From NCBI RefSeq assembly GCF_000003815.2, contig NC_049979.1, forward strand, positions 6,230,196 to 6,294,195: 64,000 bases of DNA. Direction: 5' to 3'. Below are positions 27,114 through 41,500 of this stretch, piece after piece. Position numbers and translations under genes: made by a program. The notes beneath the pieces were generated by a model. That model ran no database searches, had not been told where the DNA came from, and saw only the letters and a list, made by a program, of their open reading frames with translations. The stretch is from Branchiostoma floridae. Its lineage: Eukaryota; Chordata; Leptocardii; Amphioxiformes; Branchiostomatidae. Numbering within the stretch: position 1 is the first letter of the stretch; each line of letters begins with the position of its first letter.

Positions 27114-30100
27114 TGTCACATGATTTGGATCTGGAAACATTGTTACAAGACATTCGGATGTCATGTTGGATACACTCTGAAGCTTGAAATCATACACAAC
27201 TTTTGTGATAAGTCAGGGGATCTTTGTAAGAATTATTGAAATGAAAAATTATTGTACATTAGATGGACACTGGTAGTGTTAGTGTCTTTTCCTGCTATGT
27301 CTACACTCTGGTTTCAGCTGTTACAGTAAAGATGTTAGTATGCCTGTCTGGTATTTCGTGATTTTAGATATGGTTTCTTCTCTGTCTCATAGATACTTAA
27401 GGGCCCTTCTGTGGAAGTGTATTTGCACTTCATACAGTCACACATGTAGACTGAGAAGAATGATGCTCAAAAGACCTTCATTATCTTTGATCACAGTTGA
27501 CATCACATGATTCATTTGAAGGATATAGGAGGCAATCTTTAATCCGAATAAACAAGCGTCTTGCACAGGCACTCATGTTGTTGTTTTTTCGTAGTGAAGT
27601 AATTGTTATGAGTCCAATGCCTACACACACAAATATCTGCAGTTATCATCTTGACAAACTAATAAATGACTTGCCATTGCAAATCCTGACTTCATAAATT
27701 TTAACATAATCATGATACTGAAAATTGACACCCAGATACCTTGTCCTTGATAGAGAGGAAGAATTCTTGCTGTAGTATAACTGGATGTACAACTAGACAA
27801 CTTTAAACTAAGGTATAGCAATTTTCAGACTAACCCATGATAAGGATTTTGAAGAAAATTGGTTGTCATTTGGTCTTATAATACAACATTGAAAGAGCTA
27901 AGACGCGTCATCACCTGAGAATTGCAGATGCACATCTTTTGGGGTGTGTGTTACATTTAGTTTGTTGACATGATAGCAAACAAAAGAAATGGTAATTTAT
28001 GCTAATATATAGAAAGGACAGATGGTTGTTACTCTGAATATAACCTCCTTGGTTGTTACTGTAGTGTTTGAAAATGTTGAAAAGAAAGGTTGCACTGGAA
28101 GTTTCTGGGATCAAAAAATTGTGGGCAGTATGTAAAAATGATGCTTCAAAGTTTTCAATAAGGGTGCCTTTGAATAAGCTATGGCTACCCTTCAGGCAAA
28201 TGAGTGACTTCTTGAGTGCTTTCTCCCGCGGTGCATTTTTCACGTCTCCACGAGACCTGATAGACGTACAAACGCTAAGAGAACGTAAAAAGAAAAATAT
28301 GAAGTCTTCCATCTTTCCGAAGATAACGATTAGCATGTGCAATGAAGTTAAATAAAAGCGTATTTAACCTCCGTGGCAGGTGTGAGCTCGAGTGTGTGTT
28401 TATTGCGCTGACGGCTCAGTGCAGAATTTCCAAATACCGAAGCCACACGCATTTGGTAGCACTTTCTACGCTTCGACATGTGGTGTGGTGTTGGTGACGT
28501 TGTACGACGAACGACTACCCTTACACTAGTCACGCCGTATCCCTGCATGGGTGTCCAAAATTAATCTCCAAGCAGATCCTATGGCGGCGTAATATACTAT
28601 CAAAGCCGGCCAAGAAGGTTTAGCTTGCCAAAGTGAGACCATTGGCCATCGGGGGGTTTGGTACTATATATTGCGCCACCGTGGATCTGGTTGGAGATTA
28701 TCCAAAATGACAGATAAGTGCACTTGTCTGTGTGACACACATCCGGGCCTGGCAATACTCTGACATGTTGTGCAAGCGCCTTTGCCATCGGCGATTGTAT
28801 AAATCGATCTGAAGATTGACAATGCGCCCTTATTATCAGGCTGCAGTTTGGAACTGCGGCAAAACCTTTCTTTTTCTGCGTTGTCAGTATATGACGATCC
28901 CAAATTATATATTGGCAAAATCAGATCAGAAGTAGCGGGAGCCGCGAAGGCCTCTCCGATTTGACATTTTCATTGAAGCATGCATAAGATCCTATCTTAT
29001 TACCTTCGCCAGAAGGTTACGTTTTTCCATTTGTTTTGGTTATTTGAGTGTCCATCTATATACACAAAGATATCCTTTGTCTTCATAAGTTAGTCCTAAC
29101 AAGGGCCGAAAATACAGAAAGTAAAAGAAAACAAAGAGTATAATAACCAAATAAACCAACGAAAAGATACAAAAGCGATATCTCCTGGTACAAATCAATG
29201 CTCTTGCGTACTTTCTACTGTACTGTCCACAATATTACTTACTTTTGTACCCTAGCACACACAGTAGCAGTGGCAAGGGCGACATAGCTTGCAAATCAAA
29301 CGTGATTCACGTTCGCACCGCAGAGCATGCCGGTCAGGTCGCAAGCTGTGAGGACTATTCCAGGGATAGATCAGGTGGGTGCCGCCGAAAAAATCGATCC
29401 GTTCACTGCTTTTTTTTTTACTACATGTGCAAATTCTAACGGCTTTTCCTGCTGCCGAATGGAGCGTGCAATGAGCGAAATGAGTAGTTCGACTTTTAGG
29501 TCCTGCAATAAATGAAATTCCGTCCTGCTTTGTAGCGAGAATTGATACAAAGCAGTCCACTAGGACCTCTGGGACGGCTGGCTAAGCTGCACGGTGACTC
29601 ATCGCGGCGGACGTGCATGTATGATGTCGGAGTGATCGCACCCATCTCTGAGCCTCCCCACGCCCTCTCAACTCCAATTTACCGCATTGCTAGAGGCCGA
29701 ACTTGGATCTGACAGTCGAAACGTTATTTGCATCGTGTGCAAGCGGTAAATTACTTTCTCCAGCGCGGCTCCATGGATAATTTACCAGCCGTAGCTGATA
29801 ATACATCACCAGATCCCCGAGTCAACCGCAAATATAGCGTTTAGCTGCCAGCCTAAAAACACCCAGAAAACACTAGACGGTGCAAAATCTAAGCAATTCT
29901 TCAGTATCGACATTAGTGATGGCACCGATGTGACGTTGTAGCAGGGATAATTAGATTTTTCAGCAATTTTCTCCACTCACTCCCTCCCTGACTGCCATCG
30001 TAAGTTCATTAGTGTGCATGCGCTGACTGCACTATTGCTGTCTCAGACTGACTAAGAAGCAGAACGCTATGTTACACAGCAAAGATTTCTGCTGCTCTGA

Positions 30101-30181
30101 CAGATGGGACTGCACTGTGGCTGTTTCGGTGGAGTAAGTTATGTAAATCCGGGCCGTAGATGAAATTGGTATGTTAGCGTA
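27114..30181. other. PSMA6-FEZ intergenic region
   Basis: The left part (to about 28340) is AT-rich and should include the PSMA6 3' UTR. From about 28350 to 30180 CpG frequency rises, as expected near the FEZ 5' end. Apart from the MITE at 28562 no element or gene could be supported. Confidence 0.5.
28562..28700. mobile_element. 139-bp MITE, TAATCTCCAA family
   Basis: The left end TAATCTCCAAGCAGATCC and the right end (reverse complement TAATCTCCAACCAGATCC) form inverted repeats. These extend with few mismatches over about 34 bp into GGCGYAATATA. A TA at each edge may be the target site. The partial copy at 15912 belongs to the same family. Confidence 0.75.
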
Positions 30182-30251
30182 ATGGAGCAAGAATCGGGAT
30201 CGACCATTGGTGCTGCTCTTCCTGCTCCCGGGATGACGTCATCTTGTCCTG
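30182..30251 (+). CDS. Candidate alternative first coding exon of FEZ
   Basis: An ATG at 30182 opens 23 codons (MEQESGSTIGAALPAPG...) and reaches a strong donor G/GTAAGG at 30251/30252. This phase joins exactly to an acceptor TTTTCTTGCAG ending at 32446. The frame then continues through PPGLPPGPE into the FEZ exon. The join is inferred from phase and splice signals only. The same ATG also opens an unspliced 73-codon frame with a hydrophobic stretch, which is considered less likely. Confidence 0.4.
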
Positions 30252-32446
30252 GTAAGGGGATTGCCCGCTTGATATCCGTGGGTGGCGTCGCTGCTGTGGC
30301 CGCAGCTGTTTCAGTTCTTGTGCTGCTGCTTATAGCATTTCAATATTTCTACAGCATGGTTTGCTTTTCACTAGTCACTTTCTGCCTTTGGACACCATTG
30401 TAAAAACAATTATATACCGTGTCCTACACGACCCAATGACGGTCCTTCCGAACGCGAACGGTTACATGCCCATATATGGGAATGTGCCTCAATTTTACTG
30501 TAAGTATATTAGCAGACTTTGCTTGGACGGACTCATTGAAAAGCCCGGATACGATACATACTGGCATCGCATTTCAAAAGGGTATCCTACCATGGGGCAA
30601 GCCATCACGTTACTAGTACTACGTTACTGGTTATATGTGTACATTTTGCATTGATGACAGAAATTCGGAATGAATATAGATTGCGAGACTGGCTGAATCT
30701 GCGCACAGCACTATCGGTACTTACAGCCGTTTGCCCTTTTCTGTGATAAGCTTACCCCAAGAGCACGATGTGGAAGAGGTTTGAAAAGTCAGACGCTTGT
30801 AGTGACTATTTTGATGGAAATTCTTCAGTTTTTCCACTACAGTAGTATATTAATTCTAGCCTGAGGACCATCCTCCGTAGTGACCGCTGGCTCACTACTT
30901 TCGCTTGCTAACCACGGTGTTGAGTATGATGGTCAACTAAGATGCAGTTTGTACAATCTCCGCAAAGTGTGCTTTTGATGCATATGTTAGACGTTATGTC
31001 TGGTCTAGGAAATATTAACATATATGGCACAATTCACAGAGGGAAAAAAAACCATTCATGGTATGCGTCGATTAATCAAGCATGTCCATAGACACAAGCA
31101 AGGACGATATATAACGTCCTTGACACAGATGATAATTGATATGGACAAAAGGAACGACGTCTATTGCGCTCGATTTGCGCGGACATCATGTAACCTGCAT
31201 CGGTCTGGAAATCACTTCTACTCCTCACGGGTTAGCAACAGGGAAGTAATGCGGTATCGCCGCATATCTCAAGACTACTCCCAAAATGTAAGCTATCAGA
31301 ATGATACTTCAAGAATGGATTCTTGATTGCACCGTAACATCTTCATGAGAGACTCCACTCAAAAACTGGAAACCGGAAGTTCCAAAAGTTTGCGTTTCGT
31401 TACGGATGATTCATTTCAAAGTTTCGGTCACAGCAACTTGTGGTGTATTTCATCCCCGAAAGCAGGTCTGTCGATCGTATAGTTAAGTTCGGGAGGTGAT
31501 CGAGCAACTGTGACCTGGCGCATAGACCGTGACACACCCTATCTGTATTGCACTGCTGTAGGGAAACGATTTTCCAACGATAGCGGTATAAAAGAAAATC
31601 GTTAGTAGGTCATCTGACAACTAAAAGAAGCTGGAGTAAAAGCATTAAAGCCGCGGTCCCTGCGTAACTGAGAAGCTGCGGAGATTGGGGCTGACATTGA
31701 CCAAACTCCGAAATCAAGCAGAGGTTGGTGGGGAAAATCGTGACCCTTTCCTTATATGCTGTACTTTCTTTTTACCGGTTGGTGGGGAGGCTGGTTGAAC
31801 AGTACTTTTACATATTTCACTATGTAGAAAAAAAAAACCGTTTTGTTTGTCTAGATGTTTTCCCATTGACTCTTTTACTGCAGCTAAAAACTTGCTTTGG
31901 TGACATCAATGGTCCGGAATTTTTGCTGACGCATGCAATTGGTAAAAATAACTGCCTGACCGCTCAAACCACAGAACAAAGACCACAAAACAAAGAGAAC
32001 CACAACCACAACAACAACAACTGGTATTTGTCGCAGCTATCTAGTAAAGTTACATATACTTTTTTTTCAACTGTTTGTACAAAATATTTAGTTTATAAGG
32101 GATATCATCATAGGACACCTTGGCTTAACGTTATCCGAAAAATTGATGGGACCTATGATCACCTATGACTCGGATGATGTTGGAGCAAAAAAATCTCTTG
32201 TTAATATTATATGTCACGTGAAATTTACTTTTCCCTGCGACTTTATGCTCTTTCACTTCAGCTGAAACTTATATTCAGTCTCATCAACAACTTGCGGTGA
32301 CCAGGGACTCCTTTTTACTTCAACTTGCCATCAAGCAATACTTTCCAAATCATCGCTGAAACGGTGACGTCGTTGGTAATTTTTGTTTTCATCCCGATAT
32401 AAATAAAATATTTGGTTTTGAAGATAATTTCCGTCTTTTCTTGCAG
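30252..32446. other. FEZ upstream region or first intron
   Basis: No supported element was found. A 100-codon frame at 31024-31326 is Arg/His-rich, resembles no family and is treated as chance. If the exon at 30182 is real this is an intron, otherwise it is the FEZ 5' flank. Confidence 0.45.
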
Positions 32447-32523
32447 CCCCTCCTGGTTTACCTCCTGGCCCGGAAATGCAATGGTTGGTCCCTAATTTGC
32501 ATGCAGGAAGTGGCAGCCCCACC

Positions 32524-35500
32524 ATGATGGAGAGCTTCAAGATGGCGGCGCCACTCGCACAGATAGACGACGAGTGGCTCGACTTCACCTCCCCTTCAGA
32601 CGTTGTCAACTCCAACGACACCACGTCTTCGTGCACAGATGACAACCAAGACGTGGACAATGTGGATAACTGTGGTTTTGGGGTCGTCAGTTTCAAATCC
32701 ATGGAGGACTTGGTGCACGAATTTGACGAAACACTGAACATTTGTTTTCGGAACTACAACGCCAAGACAGACTCTATAGCGCCGGTAAAGGTGCTTTCAC
32801 AAGAAGAAATTATGGAGAACTCCGAGTAAGTAAATTCTTTACTACATTCTACATAAATTTCTTGTGTTATTTTTGAAAAAATTGTAAGATATGAATGGTA
32901 AAATAATGTGAGCCTGTCCTGTAGCGCAGATTCCTTCACTGTAACTGCGGTGTTGATGATCTTTGACCATTTCATCACCGCCATAGAAATAACGGGACAC
33001 TGATTTTGAATAGTCAGGTTACGAATTGCCCAGGAGTGCTTAACTGTGATGGCAGAACTTCTTTTTTTATGTTTTAGTTGGGATATGGTTGGTAACCGTT
33101 CTTCAGGAGGAGAGTGCCATATCTGATAATAATATTGACCTCACACTAGTCACAGCCATTCTGCTTATTATATAGGAAGTGATGTGCAATACTGCATGCA
33201 GGAGAGCAGTGGTGCGACAATATTTTAGTCCAAAACATAATCTTACAAGACGGAAAGCAATCAGCATTTTAAAACTATTCAATAAGGACTGTTAGTTACT
33301 CTTCAGAGAAATAACTTATATTTAGCAAAGACTCTTGAACTAACTTGATAAGTTACAATATCAAAGACATTATTTTGTAGCCCCGGTATCTTAGTAACAA
33401 CCCCCTCCCCTTCCACAAATACTGAATCACAGAATTCTTTGTTGATTTAGCCAGAATAGTGCTTAGACATATTAATATAACCTGACAGGAGAACATAAGG
33501 CCAAGGCTGCATTAGCCTTTTCCTAATCCTTCAGCTTTAGACTACATAATGTTCTTACTCATGTTATATGAAGGCGAGAGTGTTTAATTACTTACCAACT
33601 CATATCAGCAGAATAGCTGGTAACATGCAGGCTGCTCTTTCTACCTGTGGTAACGTTACACGTACAACGCGCTTGATTTTTTTTTAACAGCCCTTAAATT
33701 GTGTGAGGAAAAATAATCAGGTGTTTAAATTGTATATTTTCTTGTTTATAATTTACCAAAGCATAAATCATTTCTGGTCACAATGAAATATATGTACATG
33801 TAGCCTGGTTACCAAACCCCAGCCCGATCTCAAGTATCTATATTTTTGAGGTTGGGGTCTGGTATCCAGGCTAATGTACATGGTGTCAATTTCCAGAATT
33901 GTTGAAAAAGTGAAATGAAAAGAGTTTTCACTATTCTATATCAAGGTCTTCACTTGCAGCATGAAACAACAAACACCAAATTACTAGTTGTTGTATGTGT
34001 ATTACTAGAATTAAATTTTCCTGCTACACAGACCTCATACAGAGTTGACAAGGTGGCAGGTAAACTAAAATAGACTTGTCTCTTTAATGTATGTAGCCTA
34101 AGAAAATTAGTTTACAAACACAAACTTCATTTTATTAGATATTATCCCAGTACTATTTAAAGGAGCAAAAATCAAGACGTAGTTGATAATTTCGTGCTTC
34201 AAGAATAACTGGCAACATTTGAGGGTTGGAGTGGCTTGACCTGCCAGTGACGTGCAGGTCTCCCTGGATGCATCACAGCCTGCTTAAGATTCTGCCCACA
34301 TAGAATATTCAGGCCTGGGACAGGAGCTTGGCTAAAGGGCCGCACGAGGAGGGGCAGGTGTGAGGCTCCCAGTACTGGGCAATAAATTTTACAGCAGTTC
34401 ATGCTGCCGTGGATTTAATATGCTAGGCAGGGGAATTCAGGTGTAGCACGTATGTAAATCAGGATGGCTTACACATTTGAAATGTGACGGGTAATATTAT
34501 GCTCAATGCGAAGAAATCGTGTCATGATCAATTTAGCCATTACCTACATGGATTGTATGGATAAAATCTAATTTAAATCATCTCATCTGTGCTGGGCTCG
34601 AGCCCCAGGGACCACAGAGATATCAGTATTCTAGTCAGGTTTCATAATCACGGAAAACTGGTGGCCATGCCCATTTTTACTTTAGGCTGTTGGGCATGAG
34701 TAACCTATGCCTTGATTTCCCCCATGACATGGTTTGTGGACAGTGTTGCCACTGCCAGGTAATGTGAAGGTATGGAAAGGAGTATGCTTGACCACTTGTA
34801 AAGAACCTGGGGCCACAACAATAGCCCCCTTATACACTGTTTGCTTTCCAGAGAATTTCAGCATTTTTATTGTTTTGTAAAATCAGACCTAGGGAGAAAT
34901 AGATAAACAAACTGTGATTGAACTTTCAAGTGGCTGGGAATTGCTTATGAATAGATGTTGGTATTATGTTCTGTCCTTTTATAAAATGTCACTTTCAATA
35001 CAGCTCAGTGATATAGCATGGATAGCTATACTAGATAAACAGAGCCTACAGGAAGGATAAATCTATAAGTATAAGTAACATTGAAACCCCCACAGCAGTA
35101 ATACTTTTCGATATATGCTGCTGGCATTTCTTTCCTGCTCCATATGTTTCTGAAGGAAGGAAATATTAGTTGATGGAATATCAGGCCCAGAAGTCAATAT
35201 CTGACCGCAATCGGCGGCCATTTTGTGTGGTGGATGTAGTGATGTGCTGCCCTGGAGGACTTGCAGTGAAGTGCACAGTTTTATTGCAATTTGAAGGTTA
35301 CATTCAGTATGAGGATTCTCTCCTAAATGTCAGGATTTACATTTGATGATATGTTTATGCTTCATTTAGGTAGTAAAAATGAATCATAGCATGTATACCT
35401 GGTTTTTCCTGCTCTAATGAATAAACATGTACTCTCTGAATGGTATACTTAGGACAAATTTGTAAAGAGCACAGAAAGATGTATTCATTGGCAAATGCCC

Positions 35501-38500
35501 AACCATCAAAGTACACATATGATGTACAGTAAGTGAAAATAAACTAATCAGTGAAAAGCACACATTTAATTTTGCATCATGATGCATAATTTTGGCTTCA
35601 TACACCAGTAAAACCCACATTACTCATCAATACCATGATTTACTGCATGTAGGAAGCTGTATATCATGTCTGCGTTAGCACTTTTCAGCACCATCCTTGT
35701 AAATATTGTTTAGTGGATGTTTTGACTGATGGCAGGCCTCAAAATTATCTTTTTTCCCTACTGTCCCAGCATTGTCCCAAAAATAAATTTCAACTGTCCC
35801 GAAGTGAGGATGGACTGTCCCAACCCTATTTTCAGAAATTATGTATTACAACAACTGTAACTGTGTAAGTCAGAGTACGCACGCCTGACAACCGCGGGGA
35901 GATCGGACATTCTGATTTTCCTATTGTCCCAAAAGTGTCCCAAAAAGATTTTTCAGTTGTCCCGGCCTAAATTTTAGTGGCCCCGGGACATCGGGACATA
36001 GTTAACTTCGAGCCCTGGATGGAGTACTTTGACTAATGGAAGTGTCTGTCAACAAGTAGGTCAGGAAGGAAGCAATATTGCAAAAAATCCTGTCAGGATG
36101 ATGATGACAGGATTGAGGAGGAAATTCACTCCCAATCTATGGATTGCTGTACTTTGAAATGAGAAAAAAAATGACCATAGCATAAGAGGTCACTACTGGC
36201 CATAGATTATAACAGCTTTCATGAATTCTACAAATGATTGGGAGGTACAGTTTTCAATACAGATCTGAGTGATAGTATGAATTATGATATGATGCCTAGG
36301 GCCCAATGATGAAGTAACAGATGGCTTATCCATGGTGTAATGAAGATCCTGAAGACTCAGGCCCACTTTACATTACATTTTTCGCGTTAGCGGGACTGGC
36401 GTTAGCGGGAATGCGTTAACGGGAGCCCCGTGTAAAGAGAGTTCCCGTTAACGTAGTCCCGCTAACGCCAAATTTTCTCCCGTCCACTCCGAAGCGTACA
36501 GCCGTAGGCTCAGCGGGAGTCCCCGTCAACGCCAAACTGCGTATAAAGAGAACACGTCGGGCTCGCGTTAGCGGGAGTCAGGGTTTAGACGTTTAGCATA
36601 AAGCGCGCGCTTATTAGCATATGGCGCGAAAATGTTAGGTACAGATTTGCAAAACATTGGAGGAAAATTGCCAGCAGCGATCATGTTCATAACGCTGGGT
36701 AAGAATACAGTGATAAGAAAACAGTCTTCCGATAGTTACTTTTTTATATACTAGTAGAATGAATGTCAACCCAAAAATCAACCCGAACTACGCAGAAAAA
36801 ATAGTTTTCACGGCCTGCCTTTTCCGTAATGGCCACCTACGCAGGCTCTTACGTCAATCGGGTCTGCAGTCAACCTTCAAAGCAGGCGGGATGTCAGCGA
36901 AAAATAGTCTCATTCTCACATTTTTGGACGACCTATTTTTGCACAATTTTCGTGGAAGACCTTTAAAAAAATATACAAGTTCGATTCCGAATAATTTCTC
37001 CTGCAATACATCGTTACGTTGTACCGAAACCAGAAGCCGCTATCTCTGCAAATTTTGTATAAAGTAATCCATTACGCATCTCCGATTGGCCGTTGCTATG
37101 ACAGTGGTGGCCGTTGCTATGACATTGGTGGGGAAATTCCCGCAACATGAACTGCTGGCAGCTTGAGTTTTTACATACGAGGTAGTTATTATACCTGCAG
37201 GAATTATGCGTATATCACGGTTATTTCAGTACGTAGCCATAATTTAGCAGGTCATCACTGAAAGAAAGGGATCTTCTATCAAACAGTTCGCTTTGAAAGG
37301 GTTTTCAAGTGCTTTTTTATCGAAAATTTTGTGGTCGAAGTTACCGGAACTTCGGGAAGTGTCAGCGAAACAACAACGTAGGCAGGGACTTGTATTTCTC
37401 ATGCAAGTCACGTATTTGAATTTTCAATCACTTGGTAGCGGTACGGAAACAAAAAATTTACGGTTGTTCAATATAACAACGTGCAGCTAAAAAAACTGCG
37501 ATCTTAACGGGTAGAATTTCACCAAGATTTTACAATCCACCGCGCGCCGCGGGTGTCCTGTCAGATTTCCGGGCGGTGTGTCTAAAGAGGTGCCGATAGC
37601 GGCGTCCCGATAACGGGGAATTTACCGCTAACGCGAAAAGCGTAATGTAAAGTGGGCCTCAGAGTCAGACATTTGGAGGTTCTTCCTTTTTTTCCTGTCT
37701 ATCCTGGGTCATCCCATACACTGTGACCGCAATATCCAAACCTGCCAAGTTCAGGAAGAAAGTCACTGCAAATCTGAGTAGCCAGCAATAACTGCACGGC
37801 ACCAGTTCCTGGGCATTTTACCCAAACAAGAGGGATGTTGCCTAGTATATATCTAGATCCAGAGACCCTGAATCCACTGGCAGTGAGACAGACTGTCAAA
37901 TTGTCACTACCAGTTTTTTTTTTGTACTACTCATTGTTTGGTAGCTGGTGTTTGTAATTTTCATTTTTAAATCAGACATTGGAGCTTACAAAAATCCATT
38001 TTGATCAATATTTAATGTCAAATTTAATGTCAAATATTTAATGTGAAATTCAGATTATGGGGTGGATGGGGTGAAAGCAAAGTACAGAGGGACCGGTCAA
38101 GGAGACACCCTGTGGTCAATTTCAACATGACTTAAAACACTTGTCTTATATTCCTGCTTTAGATGTCACAAGGCTCAAGTATGTTCATGTATGTCAGCAG
38201 CAGTGAGTAATGCATGAATGATACTATTTACTACCAGGTAACTACTGTCTCTATCTGCACCTGCTTTTTTCTGGAACAGTGATCATTCTACTCTACTCAT
38301 TGAAAAGTACAGATTATCTACTTCCAGTTCCCTGGCTATTGGTTGTATGGCTTGCTGACAGTGCTCAGGTAACAGACATGAAGTCATGCATTCCTCAAAA
38401 TAAACAGTGACCAATCCCCCCTGACAGTGGGTCATCAACTGGTCCAGGATTACTCAAGTCTTGCTTTGTCTGAGTAGTTTTTACTGTAAACAGGGAATGT

Positions 38501-41500
38501 TTAATCATGTCTGAGGGCTGCCCTGTGTTAGTAACATTCCTTAGATGCCTGTGGTGTATCCTCAGTGGGGTGATCAACACAGGCTGGCACTATCCTGTCT
38601 GTCTGAAGGGTCAGGCCTACATTACATACAGTAGAAGTCAGTTAATTGCACAATGGATAACTGCACACTTCTGTTAATTGCACACTTCTGTTGATTTCCA
38701 AAGTCCCGCAGTGATGTGGTCCAACTGAATCATAACTAGTAACTTCGCTTTGTTGCACCTTCCGGATTATTGCACAAAATGTGCTGGCAAATCGGGAGTG
38801 CAATTAAACAGCTCCTACCGTGATGTGGGTCTCACATCTAGCTGCCATAACTGGAATTTACTGACACAATTTGGTATTTTATTGCAACATCTCTCTCAAT
38901 CTCGTCACATGGACATGTAGAGGGTAATTGTGGGTTGGAAGGGTTTGAAAACAGTAGTTTTCATTGATAGCCCTCTCCAGATAATATTTTTGTTTTTGGT
39001 TTTAGTTCATTTTACATGACTTTGGAACAGTATGTTCCCTTAGTATCTTCAGGAAAATAAGTTTATAGATACTATTTTGTTTCATCCTTAGCTTGTAACT
39101 ATAGTTGACAGATTTGTAACTTGAGAAAGGTCTGGGATATAGCCAAAACTTTCACTGCATAAAAATGTGGCGAATGGGTGGAATCACCAGTGTTTGAAGT
39201 TGGATAATGATAGATTTGCTTGCTTAACAATTCAGCAAACGTTTGTTTTGTTTTTATCACTGGATCAAGTGCATACTTTTGTATGAGATCACTTTTTTTA
39301 CTACAATCATGAGACATAACATAGTATTAGTATATCCACTTCTGCTGCTGTTAATATTCAGATTGTCAAGTAGAAATGCTATCAAACTATGGTCAAATAC
39401 ACCTTCCCCATCAGCTGCCCATCCTGTTCCATTTCTCCAGAGTGGCACGCCTTAACATTGGCAAGGTCACAGAAAGGTCACATCAATCAATAATCCCCAA
39501 TTTTGTGCCCATATGCTATTAGAACACAAAGTAAAATTGCTTATGTGTATGACAAGTGTTCCTACCATAAAAAGAGAATTTATAGTTCGAAGAGGTCATA
39601 AATAGTTCTTGGCATAAGGAACATGTTATTTTAGATGAGAGATACTACATGTTGGTTTGATTTATGGCGGCCATCAGACCAGGGGCCAGAAGGGGTGGGT
39701 CTCTAGTCTAGCTTCTGCACCTCCTGGCTTTTCAAAATTATCAACTTCTTCCTTGGTCCAATTTCTAAGTGGTACCAACAAAGCCAGCATTTTTGTCTAA
39801 GTTTGACCTGAAGTTTTAATTCAGAGCATATTGATTTTGCTTCCAAAATGAGTCTCATTCCCTGATTGGATGATTTGTCGTTGTTCTAGGCTGTTGACAG
39901 TCTTCTTAGTGAAAGGAATGAAGATAAAGAACCTAAATATTTGTCTTGTCTTTATGTATCTTTGATGAACCATTAAGTCTGTCATCTTGGGTTTACCTGT
40001 GTGACTGTTATATTTCTGTTACTGCTAGGATGATATGCTAGCCATGTGTTGAATAAACTACATTTGTATCCAGAGATTTGTATTACAGAGATTTTCTGAA
40101 TGGCTTTTACAGAAAATTATGAAAGTTTGTGTTATGATAATTGAAATATTCATAAGCTTGCATCTATAATTGTGTGCAGGCATTTATAATGTGTATATCT
40201 CAAGAATGTGTTTTCCATTTGAGATGCAGTTTAAAATTGCACCAGTAACTTTCTTTTGAATTATATACGGAGTTAATCTTGTTTGCAGACTTCTCCGAAC
40301 AAAAATAGAACTGGTTTTGGCTTTCAGAATGACCTGCGGGGCCTACTGCAGACAGTGGCTGCCAGAATATGTGCATTAACTGCATTAAAATCTCCAAATA
40401 GATGGAAAAGTGATTACTCTGGTCCCTGAGTGGTTAATCCTTTCAAATAGTATCATAAATTCAGCCTTGATATGTGTGGTACATTTTGCCTGTAACAGAC
40501 TGATAAGTTTACCATCTGGTCACTGAAACATATCATAAGACTTTGTAATCCCCATATTTGTCATTGAGTTGTGAATAATTATGATTTGGAAAACTATCAT
40601 TAAGTAGCCTGGAACATACAAAGAACATGATGGCATATGAGTAGAGTGGTTAGGATGACAGGGGAATGATATTACTTTGAAAATTCCAATCACACCTGTT
40701 GTGGAAGAATGCAGAAGTTTTGAGCATCGTCTATATCATCACTATGTCTATGTGAGAGAGTCTTTATGGACAGGAAGGACAGTCAGGTTCAATGTTGTAA
40801 GCAACCATTTTTGTCTTGTGATTTAGGTCACTTTCTACTGTGTGATAAATTTTCCCCTGAGAAGTAGACTGCCGGGGCAATTTCTTGTTCTTTCCTGTTC
40901 ACTTGAATGGTGATGCATCAGCCAGTGACATCCTTAACAATTACTGATCAAACTAATTGTTTCGTTACAGTGATTTTAATATTCATGACACTGAATGTTA
41001 CTGGAAAGAATTACCTTTAAGGATTATTGAAGTTCTAGAAGTGTGTTATACATGTGTAATACTATTTTTTAAAGAGAAGCTATCATTAGTTACAGGCCTG
41101 ATGGTGAGACCCCATCTGCTGGTCAGGCGATGTCCCTGGTGCTGAAATGCATTCTGTCCAGTTGTTGTGTTTTTAGCTCACGATATCCCACAGCTAAAGT
41201 AGTTGCATGTCCAGCCTTGAGTAAGTTGAAGGCTTTTTACTTTTTTTAATAATGTTTGACAGGATTAGAAGCTATTAGAAGCAAAACAGACCTTTTGGGT
41301 ACAAATCTGCACAAATAACGACAAAAAATCTAATTTTGTCCTTTTGAATCAGATGTTTCATTTGGTTCATGTCAAAATCTTACATTATTTGAAAAAGAGT
41401 TTAAATGTAACAATTAAAGTAAAGAATTCATAACATCTGTAGAATAAGGCTGGTTTTGGTTTTCACGTATGACTAATTTTAATCATTATCAGCTGTCATG

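Noticed and set aside
30182-30403. 73-residue membrane-like small protein
   Set aside because: The hydrophobic stretch lies after a strong splice donor that fits FEZ in phase. The spliced reading is preferred, though not proven.
31024-31326. 100-codon Arg/His-rich frame
   Set aside because: No homology is recognised, no good start context, and it lies in a region best read as FEZ upstream sequence or intron.
36759-37067. 102-codon frame within the 1.3 kb element as a transposase
   Set aside because: It lacks a recognisable catalytic motif and is too short. It is probably chance.
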